A DNA stretch of 64,000 bases from Phytopythium helicoides. Its lineage: Eukaryota; Oomycota; Peronosporomycetes; Pythiales; Pythiaceae. Shown in pieces: positions 1 through 10,261 of this stretch. The translations under genes were made by a program, and so were the position numbers. The notes under the pieces are model-generated. The model did not search any database. It was not told where the DNA came from and worked only from the letters and a program-made list of their open reading frames with translations. The stretch is taken from positions 124,001-188,000 of the forward strand of contig JANFNE010000030.1 of the NCBI GenBank assembly GCA_024867545.1, read 5' to 3'. Position 1 is the stretch's first letter, and each line of letters opens with the position of its first letter.

Positions 1-80
1 GACTCGATCTCCTCGAGCGCCTCGATGTGATGGTCGTGGCTCGCCTTTAGTCTGTCGTGAACGAACCCTCGCATCGACAT
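1..80 (-). CDS. N-terminal start of an unidentified protein, cut by the left edge
   Basis: An ATG at 80 on the minus strand opens a frame that stays open to the window edge (26 codons). The short peptide (MSMRGFVHDRLKASHDHHIE...) is charged and looks helical, which fits a genuine N-terminus better than random sequence. It lies 72 bp downstream of the stop of the phosphatase gene on the same strand, a normal spacing for this compact genome. Too little is visible to assign a family, and the start itself is an inference. Confidence 0.35.
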   Translation of the reverse strand, partial: MSMRGFVHDRLKASHDHHIEALEEIE

Positions 81-152
81 TTGTTTTCGCAGTGCATCTC
101 TGCAATCGATGAAACACACACACGCATGTGAGCACAGTTAAACATTGACGCA

Positions 153-1328
153 TCAAAATGTTGTCGCATCAACGCACCCCCTGTATCCGTGCAAGTCGCA
201 CTCGTGCTGGAATCGCGACGTCTTGGCGACCACAACAACGTTTTTCAGACTGAGCGCCGGAGCTTCTGGGTACACGAGAGGAGCTGGGGTGTTGCCGAGT
301 GTCCGGTCAACCTCAACGCTGGGTGTCGCCTGAGGAGCCGGTCCTCCTGCTGATCGCGTGTTTGAAGCGCCGAGACCCAATGGAACTTGGATGCTTGCAG
401 ATGACTTCTCCTGGTAAGTCTCGCGCATGTACTCATCGGAGACAATCATGCGGGGCACGCGCTCGGCGATCGCAAGTAGCATCTCGTTGTCGTACACGGG
501 TCGCTCAATCTTCATCCACCCCTTGGGGCTGAGCTTCTCGTTCCACGGACAGACAGAGCGCATATGGGTGAAGAACGGCGCCATCTTGCCGGTGTGCGGG
601 TCCCGCCGCGTGTAGTGCAGAATGTGTCCGTTGTGGACCTGGTCCACCATCTGCCCAGACTCCTGCAGCTCGCGAAAGGTGTCTTGCGACATCCGCTCGA
701 GGCGCGTGCGCATGGCCCAGATGACCTCTCCGTGGCACACGACGATGGCCTTCTTGTCTCCGCACTCTCGGTGCAGCGTCGCGAGCAGTCGGTCAGCGCG
801 CTGCGCGACGGCCGCGAGCGACTCTCCTCCGGGCGGGGAGTAGTAGAAGCGGTCCAGCTCTCTGCGCTTGAGCTCGTCCTGCATCTTGAGCATGCGCTCG
901 TGCTCGGACATGAGGTCCATCTGTCCCCAGTCGCGCTCGCGGATGAGCATCTCGGCGAACCACCGCGCGCCGGGCAGCGCCATGCGTCCGGCCGTCTCCA
1001 TGGCGCGCAGGTACTCGGACACGAGGTAGCGGTCGAAGTGGGCGAGGTTGTTGCGCTTGAGCCAGTCGCCGGCGGCCGCGGCCTGCTGGCGCCCGCGGTC
1101 CGTGAGGCGCCAGTTGCTGCTGTGGCGGTGCTGGAACTCGCCCACGAACAGGCTGTGGTCTCCGTCGAGCGAGCGCTGGCGCGCCACGTTGCCCTCGCTC
1201 TCGCCGTGCCGGATGAGCACCAGGTCGGCCAGGCGCGGCTGCACGGCGTGGTGCACGCGGGCGGCGCTGCTGAGCCGGCGCAGCAGCGGCCGCTTGGTGG
1301 CGCGGCGGAGCAGCGCGGTCTGGAGCAT
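153..1328 (-). CDS. Histidine phosphatase, phosphoglycerate-mutase-like
   Basis: This 391-residue protein belongs to the histidine phosphatase (PGAM-like) superfamily. The signature LVLIRHGESEGN lies about 36 residues from the chosen start and supplies the phospho-accepting histidine. A later VVCHGE block supplies the second catalytic histidine, and a conserved PPGGES segment lies between them. I start at the ATG at 1328 because the frame upstream is proline/arginine-rich and low in complexity. The first 25 residues (LLRRATKRPLLRRLSSAA) are basic and serine-rich, as in a mitochondrial presequence. The last 90 residues form a low-complexity tail outside the domain. It could be a small-molecule or protein phosphatase; the sequence does not tell which. 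It pairs divergently with the EF-hand gene at 1712. Confidence 0.85.
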   Translation of the reverse strand: MLQTALLRRATKRPLLRRLSSAARVHHAVQPRLADLVLIRHGESEGNVARQRSLDGDHSLFVGEFQHRHSSNWRLTDRGRQQAAAAGDWLKRNNLAHFDRYLVSEYLRAMETAGRMALPGARWFAEMLIRERDWGQMDLMSEHERMLKMQDELKRRELDRFYYSPPGGESLAAVAQRADRLLATLHRECGDKKAIVVCHGEVIWAMRTRLERMSQDTFRELQESGQMVDQVHNGHILHYTRRDPHTGKMAPFFTHMRSVCPWNEKLSPKGWMKIERPVYDNEMLLAIAERVPRMIVSDEYMRETYQEKSSASIQVPLGLGASNTRSAGGPAPQATPSVEVDRTLGNTPAPLVYPEAPALSLKNVVVVAKTSRFQHECDLHGYRGCVDATTF

Positions 1329-1711
1329 GGTCCGCTGGCTTGGCGCGGCTCTAGCGACTCGAGCAGAGCTCGCCCGGCCACGGGACCGGTACGGGCGGGT
1401 AGCTGGGCGTCTGCGCCGCCAGCGGCGACTGCGAGTGGCCCGGGGAGGCGGCTGGGGACGCGCAGGGAGGCCGCCGGCCGCGCGCTGCTGCTTGGCTCCG
1501 GTCGAGATTCCCTTGGGACTCGTCTTTGTGGCGCGCAGGTGGCGTAACCCGCGGGAAAGCGCGCATCTTGGGTTTTGTATAGTGTACCCCACCCATTAAC
1601 GCGTCCTGAGACGCGTCTCTTGCGCTTGGAGAAACGACCAATCAGCGCGAGACAAGAGTAACCTGGTTACGATGCCGTCGCCGGTGCGATCTTCAAGAGG
1701 CGCGGAGCGCT
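1329..1711. promoter_or_regulatory. Divergent promoter with a CCAATCA box
   Basis: This 383-bp spacer separates two divergently transcribed genes. It carries the heptamer CCAATCA at 1638-1644, about 70 bp before the EF-hand ATG. The same heptamer, in either orientation, recurs near several other starts in this window. No TATA box is obvious. Confidence 0.4.
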
Positions 1712-4700
1712 ATGGACGGTCTGGAGGCGCACTACGCGCTACTGCGCGAGGCCGCGGCCCAGCGGCATGCACTCCAGCTGAGGCTGCGGTCGAGCCTGCC
1801 GATGGTCTGGGCAGATGGTGCGCTGGTCATGAACCGCGCGGCTGGACGGCGGCGGATGGAGCCTTCGCAGCTAACGGAGAGCGCCGATTTGCTGCATGGG
1901 GACGACGAGATCTCGGAGCTGCTGGAGGAGTGGAGGGACGCTGGGAGGAAGAGGAGACTCGAGTGGGAGGTGACGAGGAGGATTGCTCGAGTCGACAGGG
2001 AGATGCAGACCAAGCCGCGTGCGAAACGATTCTGGCATGAGGAGCCTGCTCTGAGGGGTGACAAGGAGAAAGGAGTTCCGAAAGGAGTGAGACGGGAAAA
2101 GAGGGTATCGAGTGCGGTTCAAACAGACGACTCGGTGATTAGACAATTGAAAGTTAGGGAGAAGAAGGCGAAAGAGAGAGGAGGAAAGTCTGCTGATGGG
2201 AACGGAGGACGATATTTACAGACTGAGTCTTGGAAGGCAGCAACAAAGAAGCAAGGGAAAGATAGTGCCTCCACTATTCAAACTGTTAGTAGCATGAAAA
2301 AGAACACTGTCCTCGAAGAGTTGGATGGATTAGAAGCAATATCCAGCTCCAGAAGTACAAGAAATGCGGATAAAGAAGCAACTCGGTCACCATCGCCGAA
2401 ACTACAGTCAGGAACTACAGCCAACGCAGACAATTCTCAGCTGCTGCCTTCTTCAGAAATACCTATTGGCGAAAGCCTCCAGAAATCTAACTTACAGACT
2501 CCCTTGATGTTGAAACCTTCTTTAGACGTGGGCTCCGTTTCCGAACAACACGTCTTGCTCGATGATCTGTCCGATGCTGATGGTGGAGCAAAAGAAAACA
2601 CGGAAGGCAAAGCTTTTGATGAAAGTCCTTCGTCTCTGACCAAGAGAGAGTCTCCAAGGAAGAACGAAGATATGCAATGCAAGCCCTCTTCGATTGGTCG
2701 GCAGGTTTTGTCTGACTACCGCACGATGCCGTCTGTTGCATCGTTCGGTCCTGGTCCCGCAGTATCCGGGCGAGTTTCGAACTCCAAGCATTCTGGACAC
2801 GCAACAACCAATGTCTTGAATCCAGATGTTTTGCGGCGTTTGTTTAGTGATCTTGACTCGGATCGCGACGGGCATATCAATCGCATAGAGACGTGCTTGG
2901 CCCTCCATCGATTACAAATCACAGTCCCCGCTGCAAAAATTTCGTCTTTCTTTCGTAATGTACACGAGTCCACCGGGAGACCGAAGTCTCAGTACCGACC
3001 ACTTCACGAAGTTATCAATTTCAAGCAGTTTGCTGCTTTCGTCGCTGCTGCATTCGACCAACAACGACAAGTAGTACAAACGGAAATTGAGGCTAGACGA
3101 GTACGAAATTCTCGTTCCCAGCAAATAAAAAGAAGCACAATAGAGTCCGGCGCACGGTATCCATCTACGTCAGTGCCGATGCTCAGCAAGGGCAATAAAT
3201 CAACGCACAGGCGAATTACCTCGCAAATCGTGAGCCCAGACAGTGAATACCCTGATCAACACGAAACACTGCGGTACGAGATGAACGAGCCTGATTCGGT
3301 TGTTTCGAGATCGACAGAGCTCGTGAACGCCATCGTTCGAGACATGCCCGATATGCTGATGGCAACGCTACTGGCGGACAAGAACGGCACGAACGAAAAT
3401 CCGGACGAGCCCGGTAAACTTGATGCAAAGGCCCTCGTGCGCAAGAGTTTAGATCGGCTGCCCACAGATTTGCGTTGCTCTGATGATAAGGTACGTTCGT
3501 ATACGATCCTGATGGGCAATTTTTAATAGTGACTCCATTTTCTGTGCATGCGTAGCTGACAGCGCAGATCGTGCAAGAACTTATCAAAGAGCACTTTCGA
3601 GCTACTCTTGAATCAAGGGTTTCCGAGAGTGAGGAGGATCTGACCGGACTTCGACGCGCAGCCGCTTACTTTGAAAAGCAATCAGTGTTAGACATCAGTC
3701 GAGTGAAGAGCCACTGACCCAAGAAACGAAGTCATTTGATGCGTGGCTTGATTTCGTGACGGAAGAGCAAGTTGCAGCAATGATCCACGAGATCTGGAGG
3801 GAGAACCGGGAGGAAGACAGGAAGCAGCAATGTTGCTTGCACCAGATAGTAAAGATTACGAAACTATCTTGCTTGATGAACCTAAGGAGATCGAAAAAGT
3901 GCAGACGAATGCACGCGAGACCGCTGATCAAGGAATTCAAGTCGGCACTAGTATTTTAGTCGAGCAAAAACCCGAGTCGGATAGTCAACAACAACCAGCA
4001 CCTCAACCACCTGTCGAATCAATGCCAAGTCAGCCCAAAGCTCGAACACACCTTGGACAACTAGTGGTCTCACTGATCCCTGAAGAGCAAAGACATAATC
4101 ACGAGGAAACCGATCAAATGCTCGATGCACTTCGCCAACTACGACGCCAACGCAACGAACAGCGGTTGATTCAGTGCGTCAACTTAGAGAGAGAAATCAG
4201 TTGCGATGAGGATGAGTTGAATCATGAACTCGGTTCCCAAAGCTTTCATAGTTCTTCAGCCGCTACAGATGAGATTCCTATCGAACAAACGTCACCACAT
4301 TCAGGCAAAGAAAACGTTGAGCCAATTCCACAAGTCGTGGAGGGTAGTAGCGAGCAGAACCCTCACAACAAATCGGAGCATCTAACGCCATTGCTATTGG
4401 AAAAGCAACTTCGCATCCCTGATCTCGATGACTGCAGATTCAATAGGAGTAACACATCGAGCAGCGCAGAGAACAGTTTGAAACCTTCAAGCAGCTTCGA
4501 GTTTGATAGCAGAGAAGACTACACATCCTCGTGCGTGGAAGATCGCCCGATTTTCAATATCGTCGACAGACGTATCCGTACGATGACGTTCCAGCGCCGT
4601 CGTAGGCGCCATCAACGATATTTGCGGGACTCGCGGGGATCTCTCTGAAGGCGAAGTTGACCCGGGCGATGTAAGCGAAGGAGAAATCACAGGTCAGTGC

Positions 4701-4907
4701 CGTAATGAATATGCGCACGCTGCGTCGCTTTCCAGGGCAAGACAAAGATTGCGTTCGAAGCGAGACAGTGACTCGGAGGGTCTGTACAGCTCTGTTGAAT
4801 CCGGTGAACTAGATTCACATGTATTGCAAAGTTCCTGCTCCTCCTCACGCGAGTCTGGTGAGCTCGCTACCGTTCGACCGTTGCTATCACATACACACAC
4901 TGCGTGA
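1712..4907 (+). CDS. EF-hand protein with long disordered regions (frame broken)
   Basis: The first exon encodes about 593 residues. A lysine/serine-rich low-complexity region is followed near residues 380-391 by one canonical calcium-binding loop, DSDRDGHINRIE, with acidic ligands at 1, 3, 5 and 12 and glycine at 6. A clear intron follows (3491-3567; donor GTACGT, branch-like CTGAC, acceptor CAG), continuing with a helical stretch (IVQELIKEHFRATLES). After that the coding sense jumps frame near 3700, 3825 and 4600, while each frame keeps reading like one acidic, glutamine-rich protein, until a stop at 4905-4907. I treat it as one gene with single-base breaks. The partner and role are unknown; a calcium-responsive scaffold is a guess. 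Two or three separate genes are possible but less likely. Confidence 0.6.
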
Positions 4908-4916
4908 TTCGCAAGT

Positions 4917-5809
4917 TTAGACCTGCTGCTCGCTCCCTTCGTCACCTGTTTGTAGGCGCGAGTCATCATCGAAATCGAAGGAAATGGAGTTGTCGTCATC
5001 CGCTCCCTCAGAGCTTTCCTTCTGGTACTCTTCCAGCCCGTCAATCTTGCCATCGCTGAGGTACTCGTCGATCTTGGCCGCAGCAGATTTCCCGACACCC
5101 GGAAGAGTCTTCGCCTGTTCACCGGACTGCACAGGCTCCTCCAGGTTCCGCAGCTCTTTGGCCACCCTCATGCGAGAAATCCCCTTTTGCTTCTGCCCAC
5201 GCTTTAGCTCGAGTCCTCCCAGATCGACAAACTGGTCGGCAAGCTCCTTGTTGGCAGGGTTCTTGGCCGGGTTGCGCTCCTTGATCACTTGTGTGATCGG
5301 TTTGTTGGCTTTTCTCGTCCGAGTTCGTCGAGCTGTCGCTACGAGTTCGTTGACGAGTTGCTCCTGAGCTGGTCGGACTTGCTTCGCGGACGCTGCTGGT
5401 CTTACGCTTCCGGGCAGCCAGCTGCCGACGACGCTTCTTGTCCGCTTCTTCATCCAACTTCTTCTGCCACTGAGGCTCAATCTCCAACGTTTGGTGGAGC
5501 TCTTCCAGCGCGTCGCTTACATTGACCTGCATAAGGAGGTTTCGCGACACACTTACAAATCAATCCCTCGACAGTCAAACTCAAACTGGATCACCGCCAA
5601 CCTTTCCGTTGTCTCGTGAGTTCTGGAGGGCCTGAATCGCTCGAGCACGCGCCTCGAACGGATCCTGAAGGTAAAAAAAGTATGAATCAGCAAAGCAACC
5701 ACCTTGGCCACCTTCATGCCATTGACTGCACCTGGGGCATCACCAGATGCCCAGCTTCGCACTTGGCGATTAGCTCCGCGAGCACGCGCTGCGCCTGCCG
5801 GAGCGTCAT
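4917..5809 (-). CDS. Single-module polymerase-beta-like HhH protein (paralog A)
   Basis: Three exons: 5809-5732 (26 codons), 5664-5602 (21 codons) and 5526-4917, with introns of 67 and 75 nt. The first two exons encode a helical N-terminus (MTLRQAQRVLAELIAKCEAG, then DPFEARARAIQALQN). The third encodes a basic linker and then a domain resembling the 8-kDa N-terminal domain of DNA polymerase beta: an NPANKEL helix, an SGEQAKTLPGVG hairpin and AAAKIDEYL. By my alignment the lysine equivalent to polymerase-beta Lys72, the lyase nucleophile, is kept. An acidic tail ends the protein, and no polymerase palm follows. One frame jump lies near 5315 in the linker. Known relatives of the fold bind nicked or gapped DNA; DNA repair or chromatin binding is inferred. 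It is the first of three paralogs with the same exon plan. Confidence 0.7.
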
Positions 5810-5994
5810 GGATCGATCGACCGAATCGGTCAAGCGAGGTTATGGAGGCTCGAAGCGCTAGAGTGAGAGCACGTTGGGAAGAGAAAAAATGGGCGACAAG
5901 AAGAGCGAGGCAATACCTGTCGCAATTGTAACGGGCTGATCGCCACGCAGGAGTTGCAATACTCCATAGTCCTCCCTACATGTGCATCTGCCCC

Positions 5995-6803
5995 CTACGC
6001 GTTCTCCTCGCACTCGCGCAGCACAGCTTGGAGCCCTTCGTTCAGGATCTTGTCGACCATGGAGGCTGTTATCGCCCCCACGCCGTTCAGCTTGCGGGCC
6101 TCCGCTCCCGACTTGATGACCCTGTCTGCGTCGTGCAGCCCCTTGGCAGCCCGCATGCGAGCACGGCCCCGCTTCACGAACCCCTTCTTGATCTCGAACT
6201 TGCCGAGCTCCATAAATTGGTCCACGAGCGCCTGGTTCTCCTTGCGCACAGCAGGTTCCGCTTCGACCTCCTCTTCGATGCTCTCCTTCGGTTCCTCCGA
6301 CTCGGTGGGGCCTAGAGGAGAGGTAGTTGGAGCCGAGTCCTTGGCCTTCTTGCCACGCTTGGCCTTAGGGCTGATGGCTCCTGTTGCGCCCTCCGAGCTC
6401 TTCCCGTTCTCTTGGCTGTAGCCTTTCGCTTTCCCTTGGCTGGCGTCGGTGTCTCGCCGAATTTGCTCGTCAGGATCTTGAGCGCCTCCTCCATCTGCTT
6501 CCGTCCCTAGTTCCCACCACCACAAACATGCTCAGACGGTAAGCATGCTCGTACTCCGTAGCACGAGCCCAACATCACCGACCATCTCGTGGTGGTTGAC
6601 GCTCCTGAGTGCGTCCACTACCTCCGCGAGGGCATCCCACGGGTCCTGTATCGCACCGTTAGCCAACCGTCAAGTTCGGGAGCTTTCAACCACCCCTTCC
6701 AAGCGAAGAAAACTAGCGAACTCACCGCCGGGAGCGTGAGTCCTGCCTCCTCGCACTTCATGACCAGATCCGAGAGGATCGCTTCCGCCTGCTTTCCCTG
6801 CAT
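5995..6803 (-). CDS. Single-module polymerase-beta-like HhH protein (paralog B)
   Basis: Exons are 6803-6726 (26 codons), 6645-6583 (21 codons) and 6494-5995, with introns of 80 and 88 nt. The first two exons have exactly the same lengths as in paralog A. The N-terminus (MQGKQAEAILSDLVMKCEEA; DPWDALAEVVDAL) aligns with A, as does the start of exon 3 (MEEALKIL). A lysine-rich linker leads to one HhH module with the IKSGAEARKLNGVG hairpin, which is very close to the polymerase beta signature. The position matching Lys72 is methionine here, so lyase chemistry through that residue is unlikely. One frame jump lies near 6410 in the linker. The stop follows directly after the domain. Role unknown; DNA binding is inferred from the fold. 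Confidence 0.7.
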
Positions 6804-7144
6804 CGCAGCTCTGAGCTCTCTTGGTCTCCTCGGGTCGAGCAGCTACACGGCAACTTCAACAATGGGATGCTCTCGCGAACGTGCCACTCACACGCCCACG
6901 CGCCACCCGCACCGCCTGTACCTATACTTACTCCAAGTAAAGCTCAACCATTTTCTTCTACTGCAGGTCTATAAATCTAGAGAGAATTTATTTGAAATTA
7001 CAATATTAGAGAGAACGCCGCCTTCCATCCCGCATTTTCCTGTTTGGCGCCTCATTTGCACGCGGGAAGCCTCGAGCAGCAGCGAGCGGCGCGAATCTCC
7101 GCGCTTCGACAGCCCCCAGCCCCACAACCAGCGAGTCCAGCGAC
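6804..7144. promoter_or_regulatory. Divergent spacer between HhH paralog B and the basic KEN-box gene
   Basis: This 341-bp non-coding spacer lies between two divergent starts. An AT-rich block at about 6950-7015 precedes the plus-strand gene. I see no known motif that I can name with confidence. Confidence 0.3.
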
Positions 7145-8144
7145 ATGGAAGCGGCAGTGGCATGTGCGGCGTCGACTGAGGAGCGCGTGGAGCCGTCGGC
7201 GGCCTCTCCCGCCGCTCTGGAGCCCCAGCAAGCGGCCGAGAAGGGCGAGGGCTCGAGCCGCCCGACGGAGGCCAAGACCGAGACGGACAGGGAGAGCATC
7301 GGGTCGAGCGACTCCGCGCGGCCGGAGGAGGCGAAGGAGGCGGCTGCGGTAGCTGAAGAGCAGGTGAAGAGCGCCGACGGGGCCAGAGCTGGGAAGTCGC
7401 CGGCCGCCAAGATGCCGGGCAAGGCCAAGGTCGTGTCGGCGCGCAGGACGGTCGACGTGGTGGTGTCCAAGCAGCGCGCCAGGGCGAAGACGCCGACGAC
7501 CAGCTCCACGAGCGAGGCGCGCAAGACACCGGCGCGCGAGCCCAAGATCAGCAAGGCGTTGTCGTTCTCGGCCTACAAGGTGCGCGGCGAGCGCTCGACG
7601 ACGCTCAAAGCGTTCCAGGACAAGAAGCAGGAGGTCGAGCCAAAGCCGCGCACTGGTTTCGGCTACACGCCGTACAAGGGTCCGTTGCCGCCCTTCTCCA
7701 ACTCGCTCTTTGCTCCGAAGGAGATCCAGGCCCTGGAGAGGCTCGAGAACAAGCAGCCCAAGGCGAAGGACGCCGTAGCCCCCATTGTCAAGAAGCCTTT
7801 CTTGATGAAGGGCAACGGCATTGCTGGTGGCGTGGTTGGACGAGGCGCTGCGGAAAAGGAGAACACGCCAGCCAACGCGGCCAGCCAACTCTGGTGACAA
7901 GTACGTGCGTCGTCATGCAAAGCCAGTTGACGCTGTCAAGAAGCAGATGAGGAAGCCTGAAACGGGACGCGTGTCGGTCATGAACAAAACGACGCTGTCG
8001 TTCCAAGCCAAGATGCGCGCCGAGCGACGTGCGACGATTGAGAGCTCAAGCAAGTCCAAGGCCCAGCTTGCGCGTCAAAAAGCGCGGCGGTCGACACCTG
8101 CTGCTGCTCCCGCGAAAATCAATCAGCCGGCTGCAAGCAGCTAG
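7145..8144 (+). CDS. Basic disordered protein with KEN box, possibly microtubule-binding
   Basis: The ATG at 7145 starts an alanine/glutamate-rich region, followed by a strongly basic segment. Near residues 175-185 is the motif GFGYTPYKGPLPPF. It loosely recalls the YxPhKGxLxPW motif of nucleolar-spindle-associated (NuSAP) proteins. A KENTP sequence near residue 240 fits a KEN-box degron for the anaphase-promoting complex. The frame breaks near 7890 (a one-base shift), and coding sense continues to a stop at 8144 with a lysine/arginine-rich C-terminus (QAKMRAERRATIES). No catalytic domain is visible. A spindle or chromatin role is inference only; a generic basic nuclear protein is equally possible. 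It sits between HhH paralogs B and C on the opposite strand. Confidence 0.55.
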
Positions 8145-8516
8145 CGAGAGTTGGCCGCTGATACGATGGAACGATGGAGATGGCGCGTAGTTTATATTTC
8201 TAGTCAATGCATTTCAAGCGAACGCAAGTGCTGTTTTTCGATCTTGCAAAATGTGCGCGGATCATTACGGTGTGTAGCTGCATCCTTCAAACCTCTTTTG
8301 CAGCGTCATGGCCGTAATGACAACCGGTGAAGGCCATCTCAAAACCAGCATGAAGTTCCAGCGAAGTTGAAAGTCGAAATGATGCTTTGCATGCTATTGA
8401 ATGCTAAGTAATCGTTCGCGACTGCAGGCTACAAAATGCAACCAGGATGCGGCACTCCACTTACCGCCACGGAGCATACCCAACGACTCGCCTCCCTCTT
8501 GCTCCGCCTTGGACAC
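8145..8516. other. Convergent intergenic spacer
   Basis: These 372 bp separate the stop of the basic KEN-box gene from the stop of HhH paralog C. I see no coding sense, repeat or RNA gene in it. Confidence 0.5.
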
Positions 8517-10261
8517 TCACGGCACGACTTCCGCACGCTTGCTCTTGGCCAAGACCTTCTCGACAAAGTTGGCCACCTTGTCGCCGATCATGCCGACTCC
8601 CTTGGCGTCCGTGCCGTTCTTAATCTCCGTCTTCGCGTCGCGCAAGTGGCGAGCCGCACGCGCGAACGTGATCCCTCGGCCAGTGTGTCGCTTGGCGAGC
8701 TGGTCTTCAGCGTAGTCCGTGACCGCGTCCACCAGCTTCTGGTTGGCGTCGACTTTCGCGAACGTCCCGCGAATGTCACGAATGATCGGAGCGGAGTAGT
8801 GATCACGATCGCGACGCCCGAACTCGCTGATTACCGCGGGAACCACGCTTGCCACGCTTCAGTTGGTCGTTGTCTTCCTCCTCCATCGTTTCATCCTCGC
8901 CAGGCGCACCACCGGCCTCCTCTTCGTCTTCTTCGTAGCCGTCTTCTTCGTCTTCGTAGTCCTCGTCGCTGTCGGCGTGCCCTTGCTCCATGATCTGGTC
9001 GATCTTGGCTGCGACTTGGGAGCCCACCATTGCGATATTCATCGCATCCTTGCCGGACTTGATCTCATGCTCCGAGTTGCAGATCTCCTTGGCCTGCACG
9101 CAGATGCGAGATTCCTTTACCACGATGGCCCGAGTGGAGGTGGCTGTCTCCGTAGTCGATCAACGCGTTCACGATGTCCTGATTGGCCGGGTTTTTGGCC
9201 GGGTTCTTGAGCAGATACTCCACAATCGGTGCCAGGCTGCCACTGGGACGACGAGACCTCGAGCTGCCCGTGTCGTGGATGATCTTGCCGTGCTTGAGAT
9301 CTGGTCGATCTTGTCAGCCATCACATCGCCAATGAGCGGGATTGCGTGGCGAGCATCCGCCGACGACCGAATGATCGTGTCCGAGTTGTGGATTTCACGT
9401 GCTGATCGCAGATGTGAGACTCCCTTACCCGAGTTGCCAAACGTCAGCTCGTGCTCGCCAAAGTTTGCCAGCGCGTCCACGATCTGCTGATTCTCAGGAC
9501 ACTTGGCTGGGGTGTCGCGAACGCTTGCCACGAGCTCGGACATGGCGTGATTCTGATCGCTTACGTTCATCTCAAATGTGTCGTCTTGGACCTTGCCCGT
9601 GCGCAGAATATCCTCAACCTGTCCTGCCATCTTGGTGCCAACGTAGTCGACGCCTAACGCGTCCGCTCCCGTCCGAATTGGCTGGTCATAGTCGCGGATG
9701 TACTTGGCAGCGCGTAGGTGGGACGTGCCCTTGCCCGTGTGTCCGCGTTCGAGCTGTTCCTCGCCGTACTTGAGGAACGCGTCCACCAGCTTCTGGTTCT
9801 CAGGGTTCTTTGCCGGCTTCTCGCGGATCTCCTTGGCGAGTCGAACCTGTCCGTGTTCGTGCGCTTCGCCCTCCTCTGTCGCTCGCATCTTCTTTTGCGC
9901 CTCGTCATCTTCCCTCGGGTCTCCGTTCGCGCTCTTGTTGAACTTGCGCTTTGCTCCCGCTTCGTGCGAGTACAGCTTGGTCAGGCTCGCCATGGCGCGC
10001 TGGGTCAACACAAGTCACCAAGATGTGAGGCCGATGACATCGTAGGGTCTCCTCATCACCACAAACCTGCTGGTCTCCGTCACAAAGGCTCAGTGCTTTA
10101 GACACGTCGCTCATGAGCTCGTAGTCGTTCTGACGATCAGTCGGTCAGCGCCAGCGCCACGCTTCACGGACTGCGCTCCTGCTCACCTCTGGCACAGGTA
10201 AAGTGCCGCTCTTGCACTGAGTCATCACGTCGTGGACCGCTTGCACCTGAGGACTCGTCAT
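8517..10261 (-). CDS. Four-module polymerase-beta-like HhH protein (paralog C)
   Basis: Exons are 10261-10187, 10129-10067 (21 codons, as in A and B) and 9999-8517, with introns of 57 and 67 nt. The N-terminus (SPQVQAVHDVMTQCKSG; DYELMSDVSKALSL) matches A and B. Exon 3 holds four modules at about residues 111-178, 213-280, 305-375 and 440-510. Each has the pattern N-x-x-(L/I)-V-(D/N)-A, then GKG-x-(S/T)-H-L-R-x-A, then I-(R/K)-x-(G/S)-x-D-A and a final G-containing hairpin. By my alignment with polymerase beta, modules 2 and 3 keep the Lys72-equivalent lysine, and modules 1 and 4 keep the Lys68 equivalent instead. A glutamate-rich stretch separates modules 3 and 4. Single-base shifts near 9298, 9102 and 8860 break the frame; modules 3 and 4 are recovered by reading across them. 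No polymerase or nuclease domain is present. Total about 540 residues. Confidence 0.7.
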
